64,000 bases of DNA from Hyphomonas sp. BRH_c22 (GCF_000961795.1 NZ_LADU01000099.1:1-64000); one strand, 5' to 3'. Counted from the first letter of the stretch, positions 8,707 to 17,147 are shown. Numbers and translations are program-made. The notes: generated from the sequence alone by a model not told the origin.

Positions 8707-10068
8707 ATGACAGATATCCCTGACGTGCCCGATCCGGAACGCAACCGACTGACCGGACGGATCGCTCGTACGGCCCGTGTGGGCGCAAACCTGTCTGGCG
8801 CCGGTATCAGCTTTGCGGCCAATTCCCTGTTCGGTGGCGACCAGGGCGACGAACGGATCGCCAAGGCTCTGGCGGCCGCCCTTGGCAGGTCCAAGGGGCC
8901 GCTGATGAAAGTGGCGCAGATGGTATCGACCATCCCGGACTTCCTGCCAGCCGAATATGCGGCCGAACTCGGCCAGTTGCAGGCGCAGGCGCCCGCGATG
9001 GGCTGGCCGTTCGTCAAGCGCCGGATGCGGGCCGAGCTTGGCCCGGACTGGCTGTCGAAGTTCGACGCCTTCCAGAAGGAGGCATCGCATGCGGCGTCGC
9101 TCGGGCAGGTGCATGACGCGCGGATGCATGATGGCCGCCGGGTAGCGTGCAAGCTGCAATATCCCGACATGTCGAGCGCGGTGGAATCCGATGTGGGCCA
9201 GCTGAAGGCCATGCTCGGCCTGTTCAAGCGCATGGATGGTTCGATCGACCTGACCGAGATGGTGAGCGAAGTGACCGACCGTTTGCGGGAGGAGCTCGAT
9301 TATGAGCGCGAGGCCAGGCATATGGCGCTTTACCGGAACATGCTGGCCGACAAGGATTTCGTGCAGGTGCCGGAACCCGTTGCGGAACTGTCGACGGAAC
9401 GCCTGTTGACCATGACGTGGCTGGACGGTGAGCGCCTCGACGCGTTCGAGAATGCCCCCCAGGAGACGCGCAATCATATCGCCGAGATGCTGTTCTGGAC
9501 CTGGTGGGGCCCATTCAATGGCCACGCCGTGATCCACGGCGATCCGCATCTGGGCAATTACCAGGTGACGGGCGGAGGCACCGGCATCAACCTGCTCGAT
9601 TTCGGCTGTATCCGGGTCTTTCCGCCCACCTTCGTGGAAGGCGTGGTCGACCTCTACCGCGCCATGCTGCGCGACGATTTCGATGGGGCCTATGCGGCCT
9701 ATGAAAAATGGGGATTCCAGAACCTGTCGCGGGAACTGGTCGAAGTGCTGAACATCTGGGCGCGTTTCATCTATGGGCCGTTGCTGGACGACCGCGTGCG
9801 CAGCGTCGCTGATGGCGTGTCAGCGGGCGAGTATGGCCGCAAGGAAGCCTTCCAGGTGCGCAAGCTGCTGAAGGAAAAGGGGCCGGTGAAGATCCCGCGC
9901 GAGTTCGTGTTCATGGACCGCGCCGCCATCGGCCTTGGCGCCGCCTATCTGCGCCTCAAGGCTGAAGTAAACTATCACCGCCTGTTCGAGGAAAGCCTCG
10001 AAGGCTTCGATGTGAAGGTCGTCGCCGAACGCCAGGCCGGCGCGCTCAAGGCGGCCGGCCTGGACTGA
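8707..10068 (+). CDS. ABC1/UbiB-family kinase-like protein
   Basis: The protein has 453 residues. Family marks include KVAQMVSTIPDFLP (the KxGQ motif with Ala for Gly), the Ala-rich loop ASLGQVHDA, VACKLQYPDM, VIHGDPHLGNY for the catalytic loop, and LLDFGC for the metal-binding DFG. Members (UbiB, Coq8) support ubiquinone synthesis or lipid handling through an atypical kinase fold. No ubiquinone gene is adjacent, though ubiG lies 20 kb away. The start at 8707 removes an upstream in-frame extension that overlaps the divergent gene. It ends four bases before the convergent P450. Confidence 0.88.
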   Translation: MTDIPDVPDPERNRLTGRIARTARVGANLSGAGISFAANSLFGGDQGDERIAKALAAALGRSKGPLMKVAQMVSTIPDFLPAEYAAELGQLQAQAPAMGWPFVKRRMRAELGPDWLSKFDAFQKEASHAASLGQVHDARMHDGRRVACKLQYPDMSSAVESDVGQLKAMLGLFKRMDGSIDLTEMVSEVTDRLREELDYEREARHMALYRNMLADKDFVQVPEPVAELSTERLLTMTWLDGERLDAFENAPQETRNHIAEMLFWTWWGPFNGHAVIHGDPHLGNYQVTGGGTGINLLDFGCIRVFPPTFVEGVVDLYRAMLRDDFDGAYAAYEKWGFQNLSRELVEVLNIWARFIYGPLLDDRVRSVADGVSAGEYGRKEAFQVRKLLKEKGPVKIPREFVFMDRAAIGLGAAYLRLKAEVNYHRLFEESLEGFDVKVVAERQAGALKAAGLD

Positions 10069-10071
10069 GGC

Positions 10072-11346
10072 CTATGTCATCTTGAACTTGATCGGGATCG
10101 ATTTCGGACCGCTGACAAAGTTCGCCTGTACGCGCGTGGGCTTGCCGTTGAGTTCCACGGATTCGAGGCGCGGCAGCAATTCTTCCCAGAGGATGCGCAT
10201 TTCCATACGGGCCAGGTGCTGGCCCAGGCACACGTGTGCGCCATAGCCGAAGGCGACATGCTTGTTGGGTGAGCGGTCGACCTTGAACGTGTAGGGGGCG
10301 TCGAATACATCCTCGTCACGATTGCCGGACGGATAGGCCAGGAACAGCCAGTCGAACTTCTTGATCTTCCGGCCTGCGATTTCCGTGTCGGCGGTCGCCG
10401 TGCGCATGAAGTGTTTCACCGGCGTTTCCCACCGGATCGATTCTTCGACCATGGACGGAATGAGCGACAGGTCGCCCTTGAGCTTGCGGAACTGGTCCTG
10501 ATTTTCGGCCAGGGCCCAGAGCGCGCCGCCTGTCGTGTTGGATGTCGTATCGTGTCCCGCTGTGGCGGCGATGATGTAATAGCTCATGGCTTCGAGGTGG
10601 CCGAGCGGCTGGTCATAGACCGCGCCATTGGCAATCACGCTGGCAAGATCCTCGCGCGGATTTTTCCGGCGGTCTTCCGTCATGGCCACGAAGTACTCGA
10701 AGAAATCGGCGACCGTGGCCTGGATGTTGGCGAGGCCCGCATCCGTGCTCTCGACTGCTGCGCCCGAGCGGTTCACTTCCGGGTCTTGCGCCCCAAAAAG
10801 TTCCTGCGTCAGCTTCAGCATGCGCGGCTCGTCGATCTCCGGCACGCCGAGAACTTCCATGATGACGTGCAGCGGGTAGAGAAAAGCGACATCGCGGGCG
10901 AAGTCGCATTCAGTGCCCTTGTCGGCCATCTTGTCGATGAAGCCGCGCGCGATCTCGCGGATGCGATCTTCAAGCTTGCGCAGGTTCTGCGGCATGAACC
11001 AGGCCTGTGTGAGGCGGCGATACTGCATATGGTCCGGATTATCCATCTGGACCAGCGAGCGCAGGAGGTTGGGCGAACCGCCCATCATTTCCCGGACCTT
11101 CCGGTCGGCTTCGATCGTGGTCAGCGTGGCTGAGCGGTCTTCATTATGGAACAGGTCGTTCTGGCGCTCGATATTGAGAATGTCGGCATGGCGGGAGACC
11201 ACCCAGAAGGGATCGAAACCCTCGATCTCGGCCACATCCAGCGGCGCGTTCTTGCGCAACCAGGCAAAAGCCTCATGCGACCGGTCCCAGTCGGCATAGG
11301 CTTTCGGATCAACGATATCTGCCGCGATCTGGCTCGGGATGGCCAT
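10072..11346 (-). CDS. Cytochrome P450 (CYP108-like)
   Basis: The 424-residue soluble P450 has the I-helix motif ATAGHDTTSNTTGG for oxygen activation, the ExxR motif EESIRW, and the heme loop FGYGAHVCLGQHLARME with ligand Cys373. The C-terminal pattern (SVELNGKP...NFVSGPKSIPI) recalls CYP108 (P450terp) from memory, so the subfamily is tentative. The substrate is unknown. The ATG at 11346 is preceded by GAGGAGGAAG. It diverges from a TetR-rubredoxin pair across 94 bases, which suggests local repression and perhaps a redox link. No ferredoxin or reductase gene is adjacent. Confidence 0.92.
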   Translation of the reverse strand: MAIPSQIAADIVDPKAYADWDRSHEAFAWLRKNAPLDVAEIEGFDPFWVVSRHADILNIERQNDLFHNEDRSATLTTIEADRKVREMMGGSPNLLRSLVQMDNPDHMQYRRLTQAWFMPQNLRKLEDRIREIARGFIDKMADKGTECDFARDVAFLYPLHVIMEVLGVPEIDEPRMLKLTQELFGAQDPEVNRSGAAVESTDAGLANIQATVADFFEYFVAMTEDRRKNPREDLASVIANGAVYDQPLGHLEAMSYYIIAATAGHDTTSNTTGGALWALAENQDQFRKLKGDLSLIPSMVEESIRWETPVKHFMRTATADTEIAGRKIKKFDWLFLAYPSGNRDEDVFDAPYTFKVDRSPNKHVAFGYGAHVCLGQHLARMEMRILWEELLPRLESVELNGKPTRVQANFVSGPKSIPIKFKMT

Positions 11347-11403
11347 GGTGTCTTCCTCCTCTTCCCGCGCCGTCGGCGGGTTCATGCGATGTGTCTATCA
11401 CAT

Positions 11404-11434
11404 ACTTGCTATATGGCCAACAAATATGTTAAGT
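11404..11434. promoter_or_regulatory. Candidate TetR operator between P450 and tetR
   Basis: The imperfect inverted repeat ACTTgctATAT and ATATgttAAGT (8 of 11 pairs, 9-base spacer) sits in the middle of the divergent intergenic region. It is the right size and place for autoregulation and P450 control by the neighbouring TetR protein. Confidence 0.4.
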
Positions 11435-11440
11435 GTCAGT

Positions 11441-12097
11441 ATGAGCGAAACGTCCGGCATCCTTGCATCCGATACTGAGCGCCTGACGCAGGCGGAGCGC
11501 CGCGACCGGTCCGAAAGGGAGCTGCTGGAAGCCACGATCCGTGTCGTGTCGGAGAATGGCGTCTCGGCTGCCACGTTCGACATGATCGGCCGGGAGGCCG
11601 GATTTTCGCGCGGCCTGATCACCCAGCGCTTCGGCTCGAAGGACGGCCTGATCCGCGCCCTGATCGACCATCTGCACAGCTGGCAGGGCGAAGCCCTCGA
11701 CCGGGAACGGGTGGCGGACATGGACGGCCTGTCGGCGCTGTGCGCTTTCGTCGACCTGCATTGCCAGACACTCGAAGGCCAAGACGAGGCCAAGGCGTAT
11801 TTCATGCTGCTCTCCGCTGCCGTTGCCGACCAGCTCGACTTCCGGTCCGCCTTCGCCGACTCGCATGCGATCGAGCGGGTCCTTATCCGGGCGATGATCG
11901 AACGAGGGCAGGCGGATGGCGGCATTCGCGCCGATGTGGATGCGGATGCGCAGGCGCTGCTGACCGGGTGTGCCCTGCTGGGCCTGAGGATGCAGTGCCT
12001 GATCGACCCCGCGACGCAGATCGCACCAGTGCGGGATGAATTGCTGGCCTCCTTGCGGGCCCGTCTCGCGCCGGCCAGCCGGGAGGCGGATCAATGA
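11441..12097 (+). CDS. TetR-family transcriptional regulator
   Basis: The protein has 218 residues. The N-terminal helix-turn-helix runs ELLEATIRVVSENGVSAATF - MIGREAGFSRGLITQRFGSKDGLI, the standard TetR DNA-binding domain. A ligand-binding helical domain follows, containing FMLLSAAVADQ. It diverges from the P450 gene and overlaps the rubredoxin start by ATGA, so the two are translated together. It most likely represses the intergenic region and responds to a P450 or redox substrate. The start at 11441 follows the leader that carries the candidate operator. Confidence 0.92.
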   Translation: MSETSGILASDTERLTQAERRDRSERELLEATIRVVSENGVSAATFDMIGREAGFSRGLITQRFGSKDGLIRALIDHLHSWQGEALDRERVADMDGLSALCAFVDLHCQTLEGQDEAKAYFMLLSAAVADQLDFRSAFADSHAIERVLIRAMIERGQADGGIRADVDADAQALLTGCALLGLRMQCLIDPATQIAPVRDELLASLRARLAPASREADQ

Positions 12098-12270
12098 GCG
12101 AACCCTACAAGATCTGGCAGTGCCGCACGTGCGGCTACATTTACGAAGAAGCTTTGGGTGACCCGAATGAGGGGCTCGCGCCGGGCACACGCTGGGCGGA
12201 TATACCGGATGACTGGATCTGCCCGCTGTGCGGAACGCCGAAGTCGGACTTCGACATGATCGAACTTTAG
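12094..12270 (+). CDS. Rubredoxin
   Basis: The 58-residue electron carrier has one Fe bound by four cysteines, in CRTCGYIYEE and WICPLCGTPKSDF, with the conserved GDPNEGLAPGT and W-DIPDDW between. The ATG lies inside the last codons of the TetR gene (ATGA overlap), which implies translational coupling. Rubredoxins of this type often serve alkane hydroxylase (AlkB), but no alkB is present. The divergent P450 is the only candidate partner in view, and that pairing would be unusual because P450s normally use 2Fe-2S ferredoxins or flavodoxins. Confidence 0.95.
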   Translation: MSEPYKIWQCRTCGYIYEEALGDPNEGLAPGTRWADIPDDWICPLCGTPKSDFDMIEL

Positions 12271-12337
12271 CAGGCGGTGCGCGATTTGGCGCGCAAGGGG
12301 CTGGTCTTGCCGGCGCACCAGCGCTAATCCGCTGTCC

Positions 12338-12811
12338 ATGACCGATGATTTTACCAGAAGCCAGACGTTCGACATTCCGGCAGGCTATAATGAACTGCCA
12401 TGGCATCGCGGCTTTGGCCGCCAGGTTGGCCCGCTGTTCGAAAAGCGCGACGAAACCGGCCTGACACGGGCGTTTCGCGTCGAGGAGCATCATACCAATG
12501 GCATGATGAACGCACATGGCGGCATGCTCATGACCTTCGCAGACATGGCCTGGGGCGGGGCCGTCGAGAAGGATGATGACACTTGGTGGGTCACCATCCG
12601 CCTGATGTGCGATTTCCTGTCAGGGGCGACGCTTGGCAGCTTTGTCGAAGGCAAGGGCGAAGTGGTCGGGGTGGCGGATGATGTCATCACGGTCGAGGGC
12701 CGCATCTGGACGGGCGACAAGCTGCTGATGCGCGGAACGGGCATTTTCAAACTGATTGCCCGGCGGGACGGCGCCGAAAAGCCCTTCACGCGGCCCGGCA
12801 AGGACGCCTGA
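12338..12811 (+). CDS. Hotdog-fold thioesterase (PaaI-like)
   Basis: The protein has 157 residues. The hotdog signature HGGMLMTFADMAWGGAV matches the PaaI/4HBT-type acyl-CoA thioesterase active-site helix. The beta-strands that follow (WWVTIRLMCDFLSGA, GSFVEGKGEVVGV, MRGTGIFKLI) are typical. It probably hydrolyses an acyl- or aryl-CoA. It starts 67 bases after rubredoxin on the same strand and may belong to that transcript. The his promoter begins 18 bases after its stop. Confidence 0.88.
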   Translation: MTDDFTRSQTFDIPAGYNELPWHRGFGRQVGPLFEKRDETGLTRAFRVEEHHTNGMMNAHGGMLMTFADMAWGGAVEKDDDTWWVTIRLMCDFLSGATLGSFVEGKGEVVGVADDVITVEGRIWTGDKLLMRGTGIFKLIARRDGAEKPFTRPGKDA

Positions 12812-12829
12812 ACAGGGCAGGTCTCCGGC

Positions 12830-12858
12830 TTGACTTTCTCCGGGCGGCTGCTTATCCG
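12830..12858 (+). promoter_or_regulatory. Sigma-70-type promoter of the his leader
   Basis: TTGACT at 12830-12835 and TATCCG at 12853-12858 are separated by exactly 17 bases, a good housekeeping match. Transcription would start near 12865-12867, at or next to the leader ATG at 12867. Confidence 0.7.
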
Positions 12859-12866
12859 CCTGCGCA

Positions 12867-12905
12867 ATGAACACAATGCTGCACCACCATCATCACCACG
12901 CGTGA
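12867..12905 (+). CDS. hisL: Histidine operon leader peptide (MNTMLHHHHHHA), probably leaderless
   Basis: This 12-codon open frame has six consecutive His codons (CAC CAC CAT CAT CAC CAC), then Ala and TGA. It lies between a clear promoter and hisS-hisZ-hisG. The predicted start of transcription coincides with its ATG, and no ribosome site precedes it, so it is likely translated leaderless. Ribosome stalling on His codons when charged tRNA-His is scarce is the established mechanism of his attenuation. The first eight bases can pair with 12949-12956, and alternative stems follow the stop codon. Confidence 0.88.
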   Translation: MNTMLHHHHHHA

Positions 12906-13021
12906 CGCGCCGACGAGGCGCGAACCGGTTCGGCTGCGCCTCCTGCAAGTGTTCATCTCCCAGAACCAGACCAGATGAGGCGAGCCGCGGCAGGGACGCG
13001 CTTCTGCGTTGTGTTGCCTTT
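12906..13021 (+). promoter_or_regulatory. Candidate attenuator region of hisSZG
   Basis: Mutually exclusive pairings are visible. Leader start 12867-12874 pairs with 12949-12956 (8 bp). TCATCT at 12953-12958 pairs with AGATGA at 12973-12978. GCGCC at 12907-12911 pairs with 12917-12921. GAGGCGC at 12915-12921 pairs with GCGCCTC at 12936-12942, whose core can instead pair with 12977-12982. A weak terminator-like fold at 12989-13021 (GGCA...TGCC then TTT) could be the stop signal. The competing stems are seen; their roles are inferred, and translational control of hisS is also possible. Confidence 0.55.
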
Positions 13022-13077
13022 CCATCCGGACCGTCTGCGTCTATGCGGGGCGCGTCGGCAAACAGGACCTGAATGAC

Positions 13078-14559
13078 ATGAGCGACAAGGACACCCAGCC
13101 CCTCACCGGCAAGGATCTCGCCCGCAAGCCGCGGGGTTTCCCCGACAAACGCGAAGCGCTGATCCATGCGCAGGCCGAACTGGTCGAAAAGGTTACGGCC
13201 GTTTACCGCCAGTGGGGCTTCGAGGCGCTGGAGACTGGCGCGTTCGAGTACGCCGATGCGCTCGGCAAATTCCTGCCGGATGATGACCGGCCGAATGCGG
13301 GTGTCTTCGCCATTCAGGATGATGACGAGCAGTGGATGTCGCTGCGCTATGACCTGACCGCCCCCCTTGCCCGGTTCATCGCGGAGGCGGGCCAGACCGT
13401 TGGCAGGCCGTTTCGCAGGTATGCTGCGGGGCCGGTCTGGCGCAACGAGAAAGCGGGGCCCGGCCGGTTCCGCGAATTCTGGCAGTGCGATGCCGACACG
13501 GTGGGCGCGCCGGGCTTCCACGCAGACGCCGAAATGATTGCCATGGGGGCCGAAGCGATGCGCGCGGTCGGCATGGAGACCGGCGAGTTTGTCATTCGGG
13601 TGAACACGCGGCGCCTGCTGAACGGTGTGCTGGACGGTGTCGGGGCGACGTCGGAGGGCTCGCGCCTCGCAATCCTTCGTGCCCTGGACAAGCTTGACCG
13701 TCTGGGTTCCGGCGGTGTGGCCGACCTGCTCGGCAAGGGGCGTCTCGATGAGAGCGGCGACTTCACCAAGGGCGCAGGCCTCGGTGACGCGGAAGTCAAA
13801 GCCGTGATGGCCTTCGCCGAAGCAGGCGCAAAGACCCGGGCCGAGACGCTCGCCAACCTCTCGCAGGCCGCAGGCAACAGCGAGGAAGGCAAGGCGGGGC
13901 TCGCGGAGCTTGAGGCGATTGCCGTGGCGCTCGAAGCGCTTGGCGCGCCCGAGGGTGATGTCGTGATTGATCCGTCCGTTGTGCGCGGGCTCGAATATTA
14001 TACCGGGCCTGTCTACGAGGCTGAATTGCTGCGGGAGGTCACCGGCGAGGACGGCAAGTCCTACCGCATCGGATCCATCGGTGGCGGCGGACGCTATGAT
14101 GACCTGGTTGCGCGGTTTACCGGTGAGACGGTTCCGGCAACGGGATTCTCCGTCGGCATCTCGCGGCTGGCTGCGGCGCTCGCCATCATGGGCGAGACGA
14201 GCAAGCTCGACGGCCCGGTCGTGGTGCTGAACCTCGACAAGGAAAACCCGGCGATCGCACTCGAAGTGGCGACTGAGCTGCGCCGGGCGGGTCTGCGCGC
14301 GGAGGCCTATATGGGCGCCTCGGGCATGCGGCCGCAGATGAAATATGCCGACCGCCGCGGCGCGCCTGCCGTGGTGATGGTTGGCAGTGATGAACTCGCC
14401 AAAGGGACCGTCACGATCAAGGACCTCGAAATGGGCGCTCTGAAAGCGAAAGCGATCCAGTCCAACGAGGAATACCGCGAAGCACGGCCCGGGCAGATCG
14501 AAGTGCCGCGCGCCGAAATGGTGGAGGCTGTGCGCCGCATTGTCGAGGCACAGGGATGA
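13078..14559 (+). CDS. hisS: Histidyl-tRNA synthetase
   Basis: This 493-residue class II synthetase charges tRNA-His. Marks are LRYDLTAPLARF, motif 2 RRYAAGPVWRNEKAGPGRFREFWQC split over residues 110-140, histidine-binding GLEYYTGPVYEAEL, GGGGRYDDLV and motif 3 GFSVGISRLAAAL. A C-terminal anticodon-binding domain contains RRAGLRAEAYMG. The ATG at 13078 has AGGA ten bases before it. An upstream in-frame start at 13009 would lie inside the leader region. The stop overlaps hisZ by ATGA. Control by a His leader makes the synthetase respond to its own product, charged tRNA. Confidence 0.97.
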   Translation: MSDKDTQPLTGKDLARKPRGFPDKREALIHAQAELVEKVTAVYRQWGFEALETGAFEYADALGKFLPDDDRPNAGVFAIQDDDEQWMSLRYDLTAPLARFIAEAGQTVGRPFRRYAAGPVWRNEKAGPGRFREFWQCDADTVGAPGFHADAEMIAMGAEAMRAVGMETGEFVIRVNTRRLLNGVLDGVGATSEGSRLAILRALDKLDRLGSGGVADLLGKGRLDESGDFTKGAGLGDAEVKAVMAFAEAGAKTRAETLANLSQAAGNSEEGKAGLAELEAIAVALEALGAPEGDVVIDPSVVRGLEYYTGPVYEAELLREVTGEDGKSYRIGSIGGGGRYDDLVARFTGETVPATGFSVGISRLAAALAIMGETSKLDGPVVVLNLDKENPAIALEVATELRRAGLRAEAYMGASGMRPQMKYADRRGAPAVVMVGSDELAKGTVTIKDLEMGALKAKAIQSNEEYREARPGQIEVPRAEMVEAVRRIVEAQG

Positions 14560-15686
14560 CGCCGGAGCAGATTGCCGAAGCCGCGAGCGCCGTTTTTGCG
14601 CGCACGGGCGCACGCCCGGTTGACCCTGCCTATGTGCTGGCGTCAGATATTCCGCTCGAACTGTCCGGCGAGGCGGTGCGGGCGCGGCTTTGCGTGTTCA
14701 CGGACCATCGCGGCAATGAAATGGTGATGCGGCCAGACCTGACATTGCCGGTTGCCGGACTGGAAGCGGATCGCCTTTCTTCCGGGAAGAACGGCCCTGA
14801 AGCCTACACTTATGCGGCGCGTGCCTTCCGCCTGCCGGCCTCGCCGGATGATTCGATGGAATTTACGCAGGTAGGCTTTGAACGCTTCGGCCGCGCGTCC
14901 AGCCCGGACGAGGATGCTGACGCTTTCGCGCTGGTCCATTCGGCGGTTGCGGCATGCGGCATTGAAGACTGGCGCATGGTGATGGGTGACCTTGCTGTGT
15001 TTCCTGCCTTTGTCGACGCGCTCGGTCTGGCCCGCGTGACGACCGACCTGCTGAAGCGGGCGTTCCGACAGGAGGGCGGCGTGGCCGAATTGCTGGCAGG
15101 GGCGCCGTCAGCACCGGAAGTCGACCTTGCCCATGCGCTTTCTGAGGCTGCTCCGGACGTAGCAAACGAACTGTTTCTCGATGCGCTGCGCGACAGGTCC
15201 ATTCCGATGATCGGGACGCGCTCGGTTGGCGAGATCATTGAGGGCCTGGTGGCAAAGGCGGCTGCGGCCGATGCAGGCGGGGTGCCTGAGGATGCGCGCC
15301 GGGCGCTCGGCGCGCTTGCAAGCGTGAACTGCGCCGCGCCCGAAACAGCGTCAGAACTGTCAGGCATTGCAAATGAGCACGGGCTTGCAGCGATGGGCCC
15401 GGTGATCGAGCGTGTCGCCAGGCGGGTCGATGCGATCATTGCCGCGGTGCCGCAGCTCGGCGAGCGTGGCCGGTTCCGGTCCGGATTCGGCCGGCGCTTT
15501 ACCTACTATGACGGCTTCGTTTTCGAGACCTTTGCCGGGGCGCTGACCGAGCGCCAGCCGATTGCCGCCGGGGGACGCTATGACGGTTTGATTGCGGGTC
15601 TGTCGGGCGGACGGGCCAAGGCGACCGGTATTGGCGGGGTCGTTCGTCCTGACAGGGTCGTCCGTGCACGGGGGAGCATGTCATGA
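14556..15686 (+). CDS. hisZ: ATP phosphoribosyltransferase regulatory subunit HisZ
   Basis: The 376-residue HisRS paralogue lacks the aminoacylation set and the anticodon domain. It forms a hetero-octamer with short-form HisG and gives it histidine feedback. Retained HisRS-like features are VMRPDLTLPVAGL near residue 60 and AAGGRYDGLIAGL near 345. The start overlaps the hisS stop and the stop overlaps the hisG start, both by ATGA, so the three are translationally coupled. Presence of HisZ matches the short HisG downstream. Confidence 0.95.
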   Translation: MTPEQIAEAASAVFARTGARPVDPAYVLASDIPLELSGEAVRARLCVFTDHRGNEMVMRPDLTLPVAGLEADRLSSGKNGPEAYTYAARAFRLPASPDDSMEFTQVGFERFGRASSPDEDADAFALVHSAVAACGIEDWRMVMGDLAVFPAFVDALGLARVTTDLLKRAFRQEGGVAELLAGAPSAPEVDLAHALSEAAPDVANELFLDALRDRSIPMIGTRSVGEIIEGLVAKAAAADAGGVPEDARRALGALASVNCAAPETASELSGIANEHGLAAMGPVIERVARRVDAIIAAVPQLGERGRFRSGFGRRFTYYDGFVFETFAGALTERQPIAAGGRYDGLIAGLSGGRAKATGIGGVVRPDRVVRARGSMS

Positions 15687-16429
15687 GCAAGCTATCATTC
15701 GCGATCCCGTCCAAGGGACGTCTCAAGGAACAGACGGAACAATGGCTCGCGGGTCTCGGGTTCCCGGTCAGCCAGATCGGCGGAGACCGCGGCTACCAGG
15801 CCGAGATTGCCGGACTGGGCGATGTCGAGATGCGCCTGCTGTCAGCGCGGGAGATTGCCCAGGGGCTGATTGAAGGCAGCCTGCATATCGGCGTGACGGG
15901 CGAAGACCTGCTTCACGACCTGGCCCCTGAAGGACCAGGTGACTTCCGGGTTGTGCGCCAGCTTGGCTTTGGCGCTGCGGATGTAATTGTTGCAGTGCCG
16001 CAGGCGTGGCTGGACGTGGATACGATGTCGGACCTTGAAGCGGCGGGTGCGGCGTTCCGCAAGCTGCACCACCGGCGTCTGCGTGTGGCGACCAAATACA
16101 TGCGCCTGACACGGCGCTTCTTCGCGGCGAAATCGGTCGGCGAGTATCGTCTTGTCGAGAGCGCGGGCGCGACTGAAGCGGCGCCGACAACCGGCGCGGC
16201 GGATGTCATTGTGGACATCACATCGACGGGGGCGACGCTCCGCGCGAATGGCTTGAAGATCTTGTCCGACGGTGTCATTCTTAAAAGCGAAGCCTCCTTC
16301 GCATTGTCTCCGACTGCGGACTGGAGTGAAGCCGCACAGGCGTCTTGCTCGAAGCTTCTTGGAAGGCTGGCTCCGGGTTCAACAACCGATGCGAAAAAAT
16401 TATTGAACACATTCTTGACACAAGTGTGA
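15683..16429 (+). CDS. hisG: ATP phosphoribosyltransferase catalytic subunit (short form)
   Basis: HisG joins ATP and PRPP in the first committed step of histidine synthesis. The 248-residue protein has the starting block FAIPSKGRLKEQT and the phosphate-binding DVIVDITSTGATLRANGLK. It ends without the C-terminal ACT-like domain of long HisG, so it needs HisZ. It is the last gene of the operon and is followed by a strong terminator; the other his genes must lie elsewhere. Confidence 0.95.
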   Translation: MSKLSFAIPSKGRLKEQTEQWLAGLGFPVSQIGGDRGYQAEIAGLGDVEMRLLSAREIAQGLIEGSLHIGVTGEDLLHDLAPEGPGDFRVVRQLGFGAADVIVAVPQAWLDVDTMSDLEAAGAAFRKLHHRRLRVATKYMRLTRRFFAAKSVGEYRLVESAGATEAAPTTGAADVIVDITSTGATLRANGLKILSDGVILKSEASFALSPTADWSEAAQASCSKLLGRLAPGSTTDAKKLLNTFLTQV

Positions 16430-16483
16430 AACTGGTCACCTATGAACAGGCAAGTTTCTGGGAGGAAACGCTGCAAACGGTGG

Positions 16484-16526
16484 AGAGGCGCCAGACCCGG
16501 TTTCAGGTCTGGCGCCTCTTTCTGTT
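16484..16526 (+). terminator. Strong rho-independent terminator of hisSZG
   Basis: A perfect 14-bp stem (AGAGGCGCCAGACC with GGTCTGGCGCCTCT) and 8-base loop are followed by TTCTGTTT. It lies 55 bases after the hisG stop. Confidence 0.92.
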
Positions 16527-16529
16527 TGG

Positions 16530-17147
16530 AGGTGTATCAGGTCTTTTCGGTACGCTTCATGCCAGGGGAAACATCAAGCAGGTTGAAGGCCGAGACGAAC
16601 CGTAACAACGGCTCAGGTGAGGTAGGGGGCGTTTTGAACATTGCGTCCGATCCGCCTCGGCTTCCCGATTAACAATATGCACTTATCGATAATCGTCAAG
16701 TATTTTTATCGTTTTTCAATTAATTTTCTGTAATCGCCGAACTGGGCCCCTTTGGTGGGGCCGGACGTGCGGGGCGAGTTACTCGCATCCCGTGACGTCG
16801 AATACAGTCGGGATTTCGCAAGTTCGAATGATCGTTCGTAAACAGAATGGTGTTCAACTCTGAAATCCAGAACCTGTTTGCTCCGCAGGGATGAAAGTCA
16901 TTTCCATTTCTGCTCGACGCCTGGCTCATAATGCGAATGATTCGCTTGCGGAGGACCGGACCGCAAGGTGTCATTGCGATCATTTGCCGGTTCGAAGCAT
17001 GTCCGCAGGATGGCCGGACGTTGGCCATGGAGGCCGTGTGAGCCTTCGGCAATTCACCGGGATCAGCGGCGCATGAGTTGACTTCCCGAAGGCGTCTCGC
17101 CAAGCGTAGCGTCAACACATTACGCTTGCGCACCGCAGGGAGCATTC
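16530..17147. other. Gene-free interval between his operon and argD
   Basis: About 620 bases have no supported gene. A markedly A+T-rich patch lies at 16670-16735, and short palindromes such as GCGAATGATTCGC occur near 16933. Open frames here on both strands lack ribosome sites and family features. The 3' end presumably carries the argD promoter. It may contain a small RNA or decayed gene, but nothing decisive is visible. Confidence 0.5.

Noticed and set aside
12490..14613. Long minus-strand open frame of 707 codons opposite hisS
   Set aside because: It lies antisense to hisS, whose synthetase motifs are complete; the translation has no family feature and reflects high-GC codon bias.
16720..17145. 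141-codon minus-strand frame upstream of argD
   Set aside because: It has no ribosome site or recognisable domain and crosses the A+T-rich patch; kept as gene-free.
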